This document shows, in pieces, positions 1 through 8,765 of a DNA stretch of 64,000 nucleotides. The DNA is from Halodesulfovibrio aestuarii DSM 17919 = ATCC 29578 (GTDB taxonomy: Bacteria > Desulfobacterota > Desulfovibrionia > Desulfovibrionales > Desulfovibrionaceae). Location: NCBI RefSeq assembly GCF_000384815.1, contig NZ_ARQF01000020.1, positions 682,001 to 746,000 on the forward strand, given 5' to 3'. The stretch's first letter is position 1. Each line of letters opens with the position of its first letter. The position numbers and the translations under genes are program-made. The notes beneath the pieces are model-generated. The model made no database searches, was not told the origin of the DNA, and was given only the letters and a program-made list of their open reading frames with translations.

Positions 1-93
1 TGCTTTTGTAGCAAGCTATTATTCCAAGTAAGATTACGATCGCATCTGGACTCCGGACAGTTCCGGTCTTATATTATCAGATCGACAATAAAA

Positions 94-129
94 GCGGCGC
101 GTCATGCTCTGCATAACGCGCCACTTTTT
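94..129 (+). terminator. Hairpin plus T-run upstream of pepA
   Basis: Stem GGCGCGT/ACGCGCC continues into ATGC/GCAT around a TCT loop and is followed by ACTTTTTG. It could end a gene left of the window or act in the pepA leader, whose start lies 55 bases further on. A smaller CCGGA/TCCGG hairpin sits at about 53-66. Bases 1-93 hold no gene I can support. Confidence 0.5.
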
Positions 130-184
130 GTATAAAAACTCATCAACTACCGGACATACCGGACAATCTGCTGTGGAGACAAAC

Positions 185-1669
185 ATGGATCTTCGATTCC
201 AACAGGCACCAGCCGCTGAGTGGCAAGCAAACACTGTGCTTCTTTTCAACTTCAAAGAAGAGACAGTGACCGAAACCATCCCTAATCTAAGTGAAACCAT
301 CCCTTGGATTACTATTACCCCTGCCATTCAGGATGCAAAGGGCGAAAAGAATCAGGTAACAGTTGCATACGGTCACCCTTCTATCCCAATGCCACGTGCT
401 ATTATCGTCGGCCTTGGCGAACGTAACGACTTTACTCTTGAGGTATTCCGTGAAGCTGTTAAAACAGCAGCGCTCAAATGCAGAGAGCTCAAAGCAGACA
501 CCTGCGCCATCGCCGTTGAAGCGTTTGATTCCATTGATGAAGAAAACACGGTGCTTGTTGAAGAAGCTGTTGCTTCTTCAATTATTGCCTTGCATACCTA
601 CGATGCACTCAAAACCACACAGGAAGAACCGCCACATTCTCCTCGCTGGATGGCTCTGCTCTCCACAGAAGACAACTTCCCTGATGACATTCATGCAGCA
701 GCGCGCCGCGGTGAAGCAGCAGCAGCAGGCGTTAACTACACCCGCGACCTCGTAAACGCACCTGCAAACATTGTCACACCTGCTGCTCTTGCTCAAAAAG
801 CTGAAGAGCTCGGTAAAAAATACAATTTTAAACGTACCATCCTTAGCCGTAATGAAATCATCGAGGCAGGCATGGGCGCGTTTATGTCCGTTGCAGCAGG
901 CTCCGATGCTGAACCAAAATTTATTGTTCTTGAACACGCCCCCAAAGGTACTGAAAACGACGACCCAATCGTGTTTGTCGGCAAAGGCGTTACCTTTGAC
1001 ACCGGCGGAATTTCCTTGAAACCATCCCTCGGCATGCATGAAATGAAATCAGACATGGGTGGCGCTGGCGCAGTATTCGGCCTGTTCGAAGCACTCGGCA
1101 ATTCCGACATCGAACGCCGAGTTATCGGCATCACTCCATGTACCGACAACATGCCAAGCTCTACTGCTACCCATCCGGGCGATGTTGTCACCTCCCTTAA
1201 CGGTAAGACCATCGAAGTAATCAACACAGATGCTGAAGGGCGACTCATTCTCGTTGATGCACTTACCTACGCGCAAAAAGAATACAAACCGGCAGCGCTT
1301 ATCAACCTGGCAACTCTTACCGGCGCATGCGTTGTTGCTCTCGGTACCCACGCAGCAGCAGTGTTTGCAACAGACGAAGAGCTTTCCAAAAAAATTTCTG
1401 AGACTGGCGCGCATGTTGGTGACAAATATTGGCCTATGCCTCTGTGGGATTGCTACTTTGAAAGCCTTAAATCCGACGTTGCAGACATGAAAAACGTTGG
1501 CAACCGGGAAGGTGGTGCAGTCAATGCAGCACTCTTCCTCAAACAGTTCGTTGAAAAAGATGTTCGCTGGGCACATCTCGACATCGCAGGAACCGCGTTC
1601 AACAAAAAAGACGGTGCAACCGGCTTCGGTGTCCGCACAATGCTTGAAATTGTCCGCAAGGGAATTTAA
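185..1669 (+). CDS. pepA: Leucyl (cytosol) aminopeptidase PepA, M17 family
   Basis: Metallo-exopeptidase that removes N-terminal residues, preferably leucine, from peptides in the cytoplasm. The product has 494 residues, normal for the family. The C-terminal catalytic half carries the M17 signature NTDAEGRL at about residues 347-354 and further metal-site motifs such as VGKGVTFDTGG and KSDMGGAG, which supply the two-metal ligands. The N-terminal third is the less conserved domain. The start at 185 was chosen because a GGAG box lies about eight bases upstream and the protein then begins like its relatives; the frame stays open back to 104. It appears monocistronic, with a strong terminator just after the stop. 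Confidence 0.95.
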   Translation: MDLRFQQAPAAEWQANTVLLFNFKEETVTETIPNLSETIPWITITPAIQDAKGEKNQVTVAYGHPSIPMPRAIIVGLGERNDFTLEVFREAVKTAALKCRELKADTCAIAVEAFDSIDEENTVLVEEAVASSIIALHTYDALKTTQEEPPHSPRWMALLSTEDNFPDDIHAAARRGEAAAAGVNYTRDLVNAPANIVTPAALAQKAEELGKKYNFKRTILSRNEIIEAGMGAFMSVAAGSDAEPKFIVLEHAPKGTENDDPIVFVGKGVTFDTGGISLKPSLGMHEMKSDMGGAGAVFGLFEALGNSDIERRVIGITPCTDNMPSSTATHPGDVVTSLNGKTIEVINTDAEGRLILVDALTYAQKEYKPAALINLATLTGACVVALGTHAAAVFATDEELSKKISETGAHVGDKYWPMPLWDCYFESLKSDVADMKNVGNREGGAVNAALFLKQFVEKDVRWAHLDIAGTAFNKKDGATGFGVRTMLEIVRKGI

Positions 1670-1734
1670 ACGGTCTCCTTTGCATGAATGCCAGTATTGG
1701 CATCCTAACAACCAGCAGACTCGTAAATAAGACT

Positions 1735-1770
1735 AAAAGGCTGCCCTACACAAAGGGCAGCCTTTTTATT
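1735..1770 (+). terminator. Rho-independent terminator of pepA
   Basis: Nine-base stem AGGCTGCCC/GGGCAGCCT with loop TACACAAA, followed by TTTTTATTTC, 65 bases after the pepA stop. Confidence 0.9.
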
Positions 1771-1869
1771 TCTTCGTAACACCAATCGGGAACCAGCAAC
1801 TATACTGCCTCCTGAAAAAGGGGTGTGATACCGTATTAGCAATCTTCACTGATAAAGGGATGTAAAGGT

Positions 1870-2277
1870 ATGAACGTTGAAATAGATCACCTGACGCTTA
1901 ATGTTGAAAGCCCTGACGCCTGCGTCACTTTTTACCACGAGGTCATTGGGCTGCTGCCGGAAAATTATGATGCATGGAAGCAAGGAAAAGCAAAATTTCC
2001 TTCTGTGCGAATTAATACGCATAATATGATACACTTTTTCCCGCCGGACATGTGGAAAGAGATGGGGTATCTGCTCTGCTCCCCGGGCAAAGGAAATCAT
2101 GTATGTCTAGCCTTTGCAGAAAAAGAATGGACAGCACTCCTCCATCGCCTTGAGGAACGTGAAATAAAAATGAGAGGCCCCCTGACGCTGACAGGTGCTC
2201 GCGGGACGGGCACATCTATATTCATAAACGACCCTGAAGGATTTACTGTAGAATTAAAGACTTACGACCATGAGTAA
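1870..2277 (+). CDS. VOC/glyoxalase-fold family protein
   Basis: A 135-residue protein with the pattern of the vicinal oxygen chelate superfamily: an opening strand with a histidine (VEIDHLTLNV), a central region, and a closing strand ending in the conserved acid (DPEGFTVELK). This superfamily includes glyoxalase I, extradiol dioxygenases and antibiotic-binding proteins, and the substrate cannot be assigned from sequence. H7 and the glutamate near the C-terminus are plausible metal ligands. An AAAGG box lies just before the ATG. It stands alone between pepA and the polyamine genes, on the same strand as both. Confidence 0.8.
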   Translation: MNVEIDHLTLNVESPDACVTFYHEVIGLLPENYDAWKQGKAKFPSVRINTHNMIHFFPPDMWKEMGYLLCSPGKGNHVCLAFAEKEWTALLHRLEEREIKMRGPLTLTGARGTGTSIFINDPEGFTVELKTYDHE

Positions 2278-2424
2278 CACAAACTGATTTACATACGATT
2301 TTACCCTTTTTTTTATATTGACATGACGGCCAGATGCCCTCTAAAAACTCGCACACGTTTACTGTAAAATACGTGTGTACGTGCGCCTGCCATCCGGTTA
2401 TAAAGCATGTACGTGTAGAGGTTA

Positions 2425-2451
2425 CGGCAACTGGACTTTTAGTTGTTGCCG
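2425..2451 (+). other. Hairpin in the speA leader
   Basis: CGGCAAC (2425-2431) pairs with GTTGCCG (2445-2451) about 25 bases before the speA start. The leader from 2318 also has a TTGACA hexamer at 2318-2323 without a convincing -10 at the right distance. The hairpin could affect speA translation; this is inference. Confidence 0.35.
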
Positions 2452-2474
2452 GTTGGTCACACCATTAATGGAGT

Positions 2475-4412
2475 ATGTATGAGGTACGACAGTTGGCAAA
2501 CAAGAACGCCCTCCAGCAGTGGAGTATTGATGACTCTGCTGAACTGTATGGCATCCGTAATTGGGGTGCCGGTTACTTTGACATTACTGAAAATGGCGAC
2601 GTTGCCATCCACCCGTTTGGACGTGGCAGCAACGTAGCTGTCAGTATTCCAGAGGTTATTAGAGAACTCAAAGAGCGTGGCCTTGAGCTGCCTGTTCTCT
2701 TGCGTATTGAAAACATTCTTGATTCGCAAATATCCTCTCTTCACAATTCCTTTAGAGACGCCATCAAAAGTCTTGGCTACAAGGCTGAATACCGAGGCGT
2801 TTTCCCCATCAAAGTCAATCAGCAACAGCAGGTTCTCGAAGAGATAGCCAATTTTGGTTCTTCCTTCCATCACGGGTTTGAAGTTGGCAGTAAAGCAGAG
2901 CTTATCGCTGCGATCTCACAAATGCGTGACCATAAGGCATGCCTTGTCTGCAACGGATACAAAGATGAAGAATTCATCGATCTTGGACTCCACGCCATGC
3001 GCATGGGTTTCAACTGTATTTTCGTTATGGAAATGGGATGGGAACTGTCCACGTTGTTAGAACGTGCTGCATTGCTTGGTGTAGAGCCGCAAATCGGTGT
3101 ACGCGTTAAGCTTTCAGCGAAAGGCGGCGGGCACTGGACTGCCTCCGGTGGAGAACGTTCTTCTTTCGGGCTTTCTATGTCGCAAATCACCGACATTGTT
3201 GACACCCTGAAAGAACAGAAGAAGCTGCACTGCTTGAAGCTGCTGCACTATCATCTTGGCTCACAGATTCCTAACATCCGCAGTATACGTACTGCTGTCC
3301 AGGAAGCTTCCCGCGTATATGCTGAGCTTGTTCAGGAAGGCGCACCAATGGGATACATTGACCTTGGTGGCGGATTGGCAGTCGACTACGACGGTTCACA
3401 CACAAACTATGTCTCCAGCCGAAACTACAGCGTTAATGAATATGCCATGGACGTTGTAGAAGCGGTTATGACCACTCTCGACAAACAAGATATTCCGCAT
3501 CCGCACATCATTACTGAATCCGGTCGTGCTGTGGTTGCATATTATTCCGTACTGCTTTTCAACATCCTTGATGTAAGCAAAATTGAAGACGGCCGTGTCC
3601 CGAAGGAAATTCCGGAAGACACCCCTGAAGCAATAGTAAACATGTACGAAGCATATAAGTCTCTCAACCTGCGCAACCTTCAGGAAGCATATAACGATGC
3701 ACTCTTCTATCGAGACGAGGTGCGCCGTATGTTCCTGGACGGAAGAGTTAACCTGCGCCAACGAACATTAGCAGACAATCTCTTCTGGGCGATTACCAAA
3801 ACCGTTGCCAAACTGAAAGACAAACTCAAAATAGTCCCTAAAGAGCTGGAAGAAATTGATACAGCTCTTGCAGATATATATTATGCTAACTTCAGCGTAT
3901 TCCAGTCTCTTCCGGATGCGTGGGCAATTGACCAGCTGTTCCCGGTGATGCCACTGCATCGATTAAAAGAAGAGCCGTCTCGCAACGCCATTATTTCAGA
4001 CATTACTTGTGACTCTGATGGCAAGCTGGACACCTTTATTGACCCGAAAGGCGAAAAACCACTGCTTGACCTGCACCCTATGCAAAACGGTGACGAGTAC
4101 TACCTTGGTGCTTTTCTCGTAGGTGCATATCAAGAGACCCTTGGAGATCTGCACAATCTGTTCGGCGATACAAACGTCGTCAGCGTACGCGTATACGAAG
4201 ACGGCAGCTACGAATTTGTGCGTGAGATTGAAGGTGACACAGTGGGTGAGTTGCTTGAATACGTTGAGTATGACCAACGCAGAATTATGGAAGATCTGCG
4301 CACTATGGCAGAACAGGCCGTGCGTGAAGGTCGTATCACCGCTGCGGAACGATTCGATCTTCTTCAGGCATTCTACGCCGGTCTACGCGGCTATACCTAT
4401 TTCGAAAAATAA
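2475..4412 (+). CDS. speA: Biosynthetic arginine decarboxylase
   Basis: PLP-dependent decarboxylase of the alanine-racemase-fold class (group IV) that converts arginine to agmatine, the first step of this polyamine cluster. The product has 645 residues, typical of bacterial SpeA. Visible motifs are the PLP lysine segment GVFPIKVNQQ, the glycine-rich phosphate-binding stretch DLGGGLAVDYDGS, ESGRA, and the C-terminal CDSDG containing the conserved active-site cysteine. The ATG at 2475 has a GGAG only one base away, which is too close. A TTG at 2493 has GAGGT about eight bases upstream and would give a protein six residues shorter, so the start is uncertain. The next gene begins 78 bases downstream on the same strand. 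Confidence 0.95.
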   Translation: MYEVRQLANKNALQQWSIDDSAELYGIRNWGAGYFDITENGDVAIHPFGRGSNVAVSIPEVIRELKERGLELPVLLRIENILDSQISSLHNSFRDAIKSLGYKAEYRGVFPIKVNQQQQVLEEIANFGSSFHHGFEVGSKAELIAAISQMRDHKACLVCNGYKDEEFIDLGLHAMRMGFNCIFVMEMGWELSTLLERAALLGVEPQIGVRVKLSAKGGGHWTASGGERSSFGLSMSQITDIVDTLKEQKKLHCLKLLHYHLGSQIPNIRSIRTAVQEASRVYAELVQEGAPMGYIDLGGGLAVDYDGSHTNYVSSRNYSVNEYAMDVVEAVMTTLDKQDIPHPHIITESGRAVVAYYSVLLFNILDVSKIEDGRVPKEIPEDTPEAIVNMYEAYKSLNLRNLQEAYNDALFYRDEVRRMFLDGRVNLRQRTLADNLFWAITKTVAKLKDKLKIVPKELEEIDTALADIYYANFSVFQSLPDAWAIDQLFPVMPLHRLKEEPSRNAIISDITCDSDGKLDTFIDPKGEKPLLDLHPMQNGDEYYLGAFLVGAYQETLGDLHNLFGDTNVVSVRVYEDGSYEFVREIEGDTVGELLEYVEYDQRRIMEDLRTMAEQAVREGRITAAERFDLLQAFYAGLRGYTYFEK

Positions 4413-4490
4413 TTTTTGCGGCTGGAACCTATCACAACATAGCAATTTCGAGGTAGGTTCTTCTCCCCGCACCATGCAAGGAGTACAACT

Positions 4491-5687
4491 ATGTCTAAGG
4501 TGTTGATTATCGGCGCTGGTGGCGTCGGCGGCGTGTGTGTACACAAGTGCGCACAGGTTCCTGAAGTTTTTTCCGAAATCGTTCTTGCATCCAGAACCAT
4601 TGAAAAATGTGATGCAATTGCCTCTTCCGTTAAAGAACGTACCGGCCGCGACATTGTTACTGACACGGTTGACGCAGACAATGTGCCTGAGCTTGTAGAT
4701 CTCATCAACAAGCACAAGCCTGCTCTCGTTATCAACCTCGCACTCCCGTATCAGGATCTCACCATCATGGACGCATGCCTGGAAACCGGTGTGCACTACC
4801 TTGATACTGCGAACTACGAACCACTTGATGAAGCAAAATTCGAGTACAAATGGCAGTGGGAATATCAGGAGCGTTTCAAAGAGAAAGGCCTTATGGCACT
4901 CCTCGGTTCCGGCTTCGACCCGGGTGTGACAAACGTGTTCTGTGCACATGCAATGAAACATCATTTTGATGAAGTTCATCAACTTGATATTATTGATTGC
5001 AATGCCGGCGACCACGGTCACCCGTTCGCAACCAACTTCAATCCGGAAATCAACATCCGCGAAGTTACTGCAAATGGTCGTTACTGGGAACATGGCGAGT
5101 GGATTGAAACCGATCCTCTCAGCTTCTCCATGAACTACGACTTCCCTGAAGGCATCGGTCCTAAAAAATGTTTCCTTATGTACCACGAAGAGCTTGAGTC
5201 TCTCGTAAAACATTTGAAAGGCCTCAAACGTGCCCGTTTCTGGATGACATTCTCCGACCAGTACCTGAACCACCTTAAAGTGCTCGAAAACGTAGGCATG
5301 ACTCGTATCGACACTGTTAAATACAATGGTCAGGACATTGTGCCTCTCCGATTCCTCAAAGAAGTTCTTCCGGAACCTGCAGGACTTGGCGAACGCACAA
5401 AAGGTCGTACCTGCATCGGTTGCCGTATCAAAGGTATGAAAGACGGCGAGCCTAAAGATTACTATATCTACAACATCTGCGACCATGAAGAAGCATTCAA
5501 AGAAGTGGCTTCTCAGGCTGTTTCCTACACCACCGGTGTACCAGCTATGATTGGCGCAATGCTTATGCTTACCGGCAAGTGGACTGGCGAAGGCGTCTTC
5601 AACATGGAAGAGCTTGACCCTGACCCATTCATGGAAAAACTCAACATTCACGGTCTCCCATGGACAGAAGTTACCTTCAAAAATTAA
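4491..5687 (+). CDS. Carboxy(nor)spermidine dehydrogenase, saccharopine dehydrogenase family
   Basis: NADPH-dependent enzyme that reductively condenses aspartate semialdehyde with putrescine (or diaminopropane) to carboxyspermidine (or carboxynorspermidine). The 398-residue protein starts with a Rossmann motif VLIIGAGGVGG and continues with the saccharopine-dehydrogenase-like substrate domain (GSGFDPGVTNVFCAH). Its partner decarboxylase overlaps its 3' end and both flanking genes make putrescine precursors, which separates it from the lysine-metabolism members of the family. The start is preceded by a GGAG box. This gene is often called lys1 in annotations, but a lysine role is not expected here. 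Confidence 0.9.
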   Translation: MSKVLIIGAGGVGGVCVHKCAQVPEVFSEIVLASRTIEKCDAIASSVKERTGRDIVTDTVDADNVPELVDLINKHKPALVINLALPYQDLTIMDACLETGVHYLDTANYEPLDEAKFEYKWQWEYQERFKEKGLMALLGSGFDPGVTNVFCAHAMKHHFDEVHQLDIIDCNAGDHGHPFATNFNPEINIREVTANGRYWEHGEWIETDPLSFSMNYDFPEGIGPKKCFLMYHEELESLVKHLKGLKRARFWMTFSDQYLNHLKVLENVGMTRIDTVKYNGQDIVPLRFLKEVLPEPAGLGERTKGRTCIGCRIKGMKDGEPKDYYIYNICDHEEAFKEVASQAVSYTTGVPAMIGAMLMLTGKWTGEGVFNMEELDPDPFMEKLNIHGLPWTEVTFKN

Positions 5688-6817
5688 ATCCGGAGCGCCT
5701 GCCTTCTCCATGCTTTGTTGTGGATGAAGCAAAGCTTGCGGATAACGCGGCAATTCTGGATTCCGTTCAGCAGCGTACAGGAGCAAAAATCCTCCTCGCG
5801 CTCAAAGGATTCGCCACATACAGCACCTTTCCGGTACTCAACGGCATCCTGCACGGAACCTGCGCCAGTTCACCGCACGAGGCGAGACTAGGACGTGAAG
5901 AATTCGGCGGCGAAGTGCACAGCTTCGCCGCTGCTTATTCAGATGATGATATGGCAGAAATTATCAAATACTCTGACCACATCGTTTTCAACTCTTTCGC
6001 ACAGCTTCGCAAGTACCGCCCGCTCATTCAGGCAGCAGAACGTACCATCAAAATCGGCGTGCGCGTTAACCCGCAGCACTCCGAAGGTGCAACGCCCATT
6101 TATGACCCGTGTTCCCCCGGTTCACGTCTTGGTGTGCGCCTTGAAAACTTTGATGAAAACGACCTTGAAGGCGTATCCGGATTGCACTTCCACACCCTCT
6201 GTGAGCAAGACGCAGACGCACTTGACCGCACGCTGGAAGCTGTAGAAACGCAATTTGGACACCTTCTTCACGGCATGGAATGGCTTAACTTTGGTGGCGG
6301 ACACCACATAACCCGTGAAGGGTACGATATAGACCGCCTGTGCGCCTGTATCGAGCGTGCAAAAAGCCGCTACAATGTTCAAGTGTATCTTGAACCGGGA
6401 GAAGCCGTAGCGCTGGATGCAGGAATCCTTGTGAGTACCGTGCTCGATATTATCAAAGCAGACATGGAGATAGCCATTCTCGACGCATCCGCAGCATGCC
6501 ACATGCCGGATGTTCTCGAAATGCCATACCGTCCGTTTGTTATTGATTCCGGAGAGAGGGACGAAAAAGCCTACTCATACCGCTTTGCCGGTAAATCCTG
6601 TCTTGCCGGCGATGTTATCGGAGAATATTCCTTCAATGCCCCGCTTAACTCAGGAGACCGGCTTGCCTTCACAGATATGGCGATCTACTCCATGGTGAAA
6701 ACAAACACCTTCAACGGATTGCAGCTGCCAGCAATCGCACGCTACAACCCAAATTCCGATGAACTGCATATAGTACGCGAATTCGGGTACAATGACTTTA
6801 AGTGTCGGTTGTCATAG
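5660..6817 (+). CDS. nspC: Carboxy(nor)spermidine decarboxylase
   Basis: PLP-dependent decarboxylase that converts carboxyspermidine to spermidine, or the nor- form. The 385-residue protein has the PLP lysine in ALKGFATYS near residue 49, the phosphate-binding FGGGHH, LEPGEAVALDAG, and the C-terminal catalytic segment DASAACHMPDVLEMPYRP. The start lies 28 bases inside the upstream gene, so translation is probably coupled. No clear ribosome-binding site precedes it. The preceding gene makes its substrate and speB makes putrescine, giving a complete alternative spermidine route. Confidence 0.92.
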   Translation: MDRSYLQKLNPERLPSPCFVVDEAKLADNAAILDSVQQRTGAKILLALKGFATYSTFPVLNGILHGTCASSPHEARLGREEFGGEVHSFAAAYSDDDMAEIIKYSDHIVFNSFAQLRKYRPLIQAAERTIKIGVRVNPQHSEGATPIYDPCSPGSRLGVRLENFDENDLEGVSGLHFHTLCEQDADALDRTLEAVETQFGHLLHGMEWLNFGGGHHITREGYDIDRLCACIERAKSRYNVQVYLEPGEAVALDAGILVSTVLDIIKADMEIAILDASAACHMPDVLEMPYRPFVIDSGERDEKAYSYRFAGKSCLAGDVIGEYSFNAPLNSGDRLAFTDMAIYSMVKTNTFNGLQLPAIARYNPNSDELHIVREFGYNDFKCRLS

Positions 6818-6833
6818 TTTTTATTTTTTTCGT

Positions 6834-6867
6834 CCGGTGGAAACCTTTTGCAATAGGTTTCCACCGG
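6834..6867 (+). other. Strong intergenic hairpin between nspC and speB
   Basis: Perfect 12-bp stem CCGGTGGAAACC/GGTTTCCACCGG with a ten-base loop. It is followed by a C-run rather than T's, so it is not a canonical terminator for the plus strand. The T-rich stretch lies upstream of it. It may mark mRNA processing or protection. The rest of the 179-base gap holds no gene. Confidence 0.6.
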
Positions 6868-6996
6868 CCCCCCTTCCAGAAGATTTTATTCGCAAGGGCA
6901 ACTCTTTGCTTACGTAGCCTCACGGCTCCTCACAACCTCTCGCTCCTGAAGTCATACCGTATTGCCAACAAATTCATCACAACGTAGAATAAAAAT

Positions 6997-7848
6997 ATGA
7001 ATAAATTTTTAGCATCAGAACTTGAAGAAACTACGCCGGAACAATGCCGATTTCAGGTTGTTCCGGTTCCTTTTGAAGCAACAGTTTCCTATGGTGGTGG
7101 CACAGCTGAAGGCCCTCGCGCTATTCTTGAAGCGTCCGATCAGCTTGAATTGTGGGACGGCGAATCCATTCCCGCAAATGAAGGCATCTACACCCATGAA
7201 GCAGTAGATTGTACAGGCCCTACTGAACAAGTTCTTGCCCGCATTGAAGCTGCCATATCCACTGCTGCAGAGTATGGGATGCCGGTTATGCTTGGCGGCG
7301 AACATTCTGTAACACTTGGCGCCTTGCGTGCATTGAAGAAAAAATACGGCACATTTGGTATCGTACAATTCGACGCCCATGCTGACCTGCGAAAAGCCTA
7401 CGAAGGCAACCCGTACAGTCATGCCTCCGTTATGCACCGTGCCCTTGAACTGGAACTTCCTGTATTCCAACTCGGCGTGCGGGCCTTTTGTACAGAAGAA
7501 GTTGCGGTGCGCGCAAAACACAACATCCCGCATATTGATGCAAAAGAACTGGCACTCAACCCACTGCCGGACACCTTGCTCCCTGACGGTTTTCCAGAAA
7601 ATATTTACATTACTTTTGATGTAGACGGACTTGACCCGTCCGTTATCCGCGCAACAGGAACTCCTGTTCCCGGTGGTATCCAATGGTGGCAGGCTATCAC
7701 GTTACTTGAAAAAGCAGTGAAAGGGCGAAATGTCGTCGGCTGCGACGTGGTTGAACTTGCACCACAGGAAGGCGATCACGCATCAGACTTCGCGGCTGCA
7801 CAACTCACCTATTCGATGCTGGGGATTATCCAACGATCTGCTAAATAA
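6997..7848 (+). CDS. speB: Agmatinase (agmatine ureohydrolase)
   Basis: Hydrolyses agmatine to putrescine and urea using a binuclear manganese centre, downstream of SpeA in the pathway. The 283-residue ureohydrolase carries all the metal-ligand motifs: GGEHS, FDAHADLR, SHASVMHR and the family signature FDVDGLDPSVIRATGTPVPGG. The distinction from arginase or formimidoglutamase rests on similarity to agmatinases and on the company of speA and the carboxyspermidine genes. It is on the same strand as the rest of the polyamine cluster, separated from nspC by the hairpin-bearing gap. Confidence 0.93.
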   Translation: MNKFLASELEETTPEQCRFQVVPVPFEATVSYGGGTAEGPRAILEASDQLELWDGESIPANEGIYTHEAVDCTGPTEQVLARIEAAISTAAEYGMPVMLGGEHSVTLGALRALKKKYGTFGIVQFDAHADLRKAYEGNPYSHASVMHRALELELPVFQLGVRAFCTEEVAVRAKHNIPHIDAKELALNPLPDTLLPDGFPENIYITFDVDGLDPSVIRATGTPVPGGIQWWQAITLLEKAVKGRNVVGCDVVELAPQEGDHASDFAAAQLTYSMLGIIQRSAK

Positions 7849-7912
7849 AATTACAGAGAGTGTACGGTACAGCTATCTTAACTCACAATAACGTAATGTT
7901 CATGGTTACAAT

Positions 7913-8662
7913 ATGAAACTTGCAATTATCTCTGACATACACAGCAACGTTTTTGCGCTACAGGCTGTTCTTGATGACATTTATGCTCGTGGTGCTGACC
8001 GTATTATAAACCTTGGAGATACGCTGTACGGACCGATGGAGCCAAAAGCGACTTACGATTTGCTTGCATACTGCGATATTATTTCAATATGCGGAAATCA
8101 GGATCGTATGCTGTATGAAATGCCTTCTAAAGACCTTGCAGAAAACGCTACATTTCAATTTGTATTGAACGATCTTGGCGAGACTCCCGTTGAATGGCTT
8201 AAAACACTGCCCTTTGACTGCCAGATAACCAATCAAATTTATGCCTGCCATGGTTCACCAACAAATGATGTAACTTACTTGCTGGAAGACATATCATGTG
8301 GAAAAACACAGATACGACAAGATGGTGAAATATTTCAGCTGCTCAACGGACAAATTTCATCTATTATTCTCTGTGGTCACACACATATCCCGCGAGTCGT
8401 AGAATTATCCTCCAGCCAGCTTATTGTGAACCCCGGAAGCGTGGGGCTACCAGCATATACAGACGATCAACCTGTTGTTCATTCCATGGAAACGCATTCT
8501 TCTCACGCATCGTATACAATGCTGGAAGCATCTTCCTCCGGCTGGGATATTCAACAATTGAAGATTGCATATGATGTCCAAAGTGCTGTTGTTGCAGCAA
8601 ACGAACAAGGCCGCACTGACTGGGCACACTATCTTGCAACAGGTAGGGGAGATAAGATCTAA
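7913..8662 (+). CDS. Calcineurin-like metallophosphoesterase (YfcE/MJ0936-like)
   Basis: A 249-residue protein with the metallophosphoesterase metal-binding motifs in order: SDIHSN at the N-terminus, LGDTLYGP, CGNQD (replacing GNHD), HGSP and CGHTHIP. Members hydrolyse phosphodiesters or phosphomonoesters, and the physiological substrate cannot be read from sequence. The Q in GNQD replaces the usual histidine; variation at this motif occurs in the YfcE-like branch. It follows speB by 64 bases without a clear ribosome-binding site, and a bidirectional terminator separates it from the convergent leu operon. Confidence 0.85.
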   Translation: MKLAIISDIHSNVFALQAVLDDIYARGADRIINLGDTLYGPMEPKATYDLLAYCDIISICGNQDRMLYEMPSKDLAENATFQFVLNDLGETPVEWLKTLPFDCQITNQIYACHGSPTNDVTYLLEDISCGKTQIRQDGEIFQLLNGQISSIILCGHTHIPRVVELSSSQLIVNPGSVGLPAYTDDQPVVHSMETHSSHASYTMLEASSSGWDIQQLKIAYDVQSAVVAANEQGRTDWAHYLATGRGDKI

Positions 8663-8680
8663 TATTTCATAAAACAAAAT

Positions 8681-8719
8681 AAAAAAGACGAAGCCACGTT
8701 TTGTAGCTTCGTCTTTTTC
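8681..8719. terminator. Bidirectional terminator between the phosphoesterase gene and leuB
   Basis: Stem AGACGAAGC/GCTTCGTCT flanked by A6 on the left and T5 on the right. It fits termination of both converging transcripts. Confidence 0.9.
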
Positions 8720-8765
8720 TTTTTAACAGTTGATAGCTCCAGCAGCCGGAGCCGCCAGTCTTATT

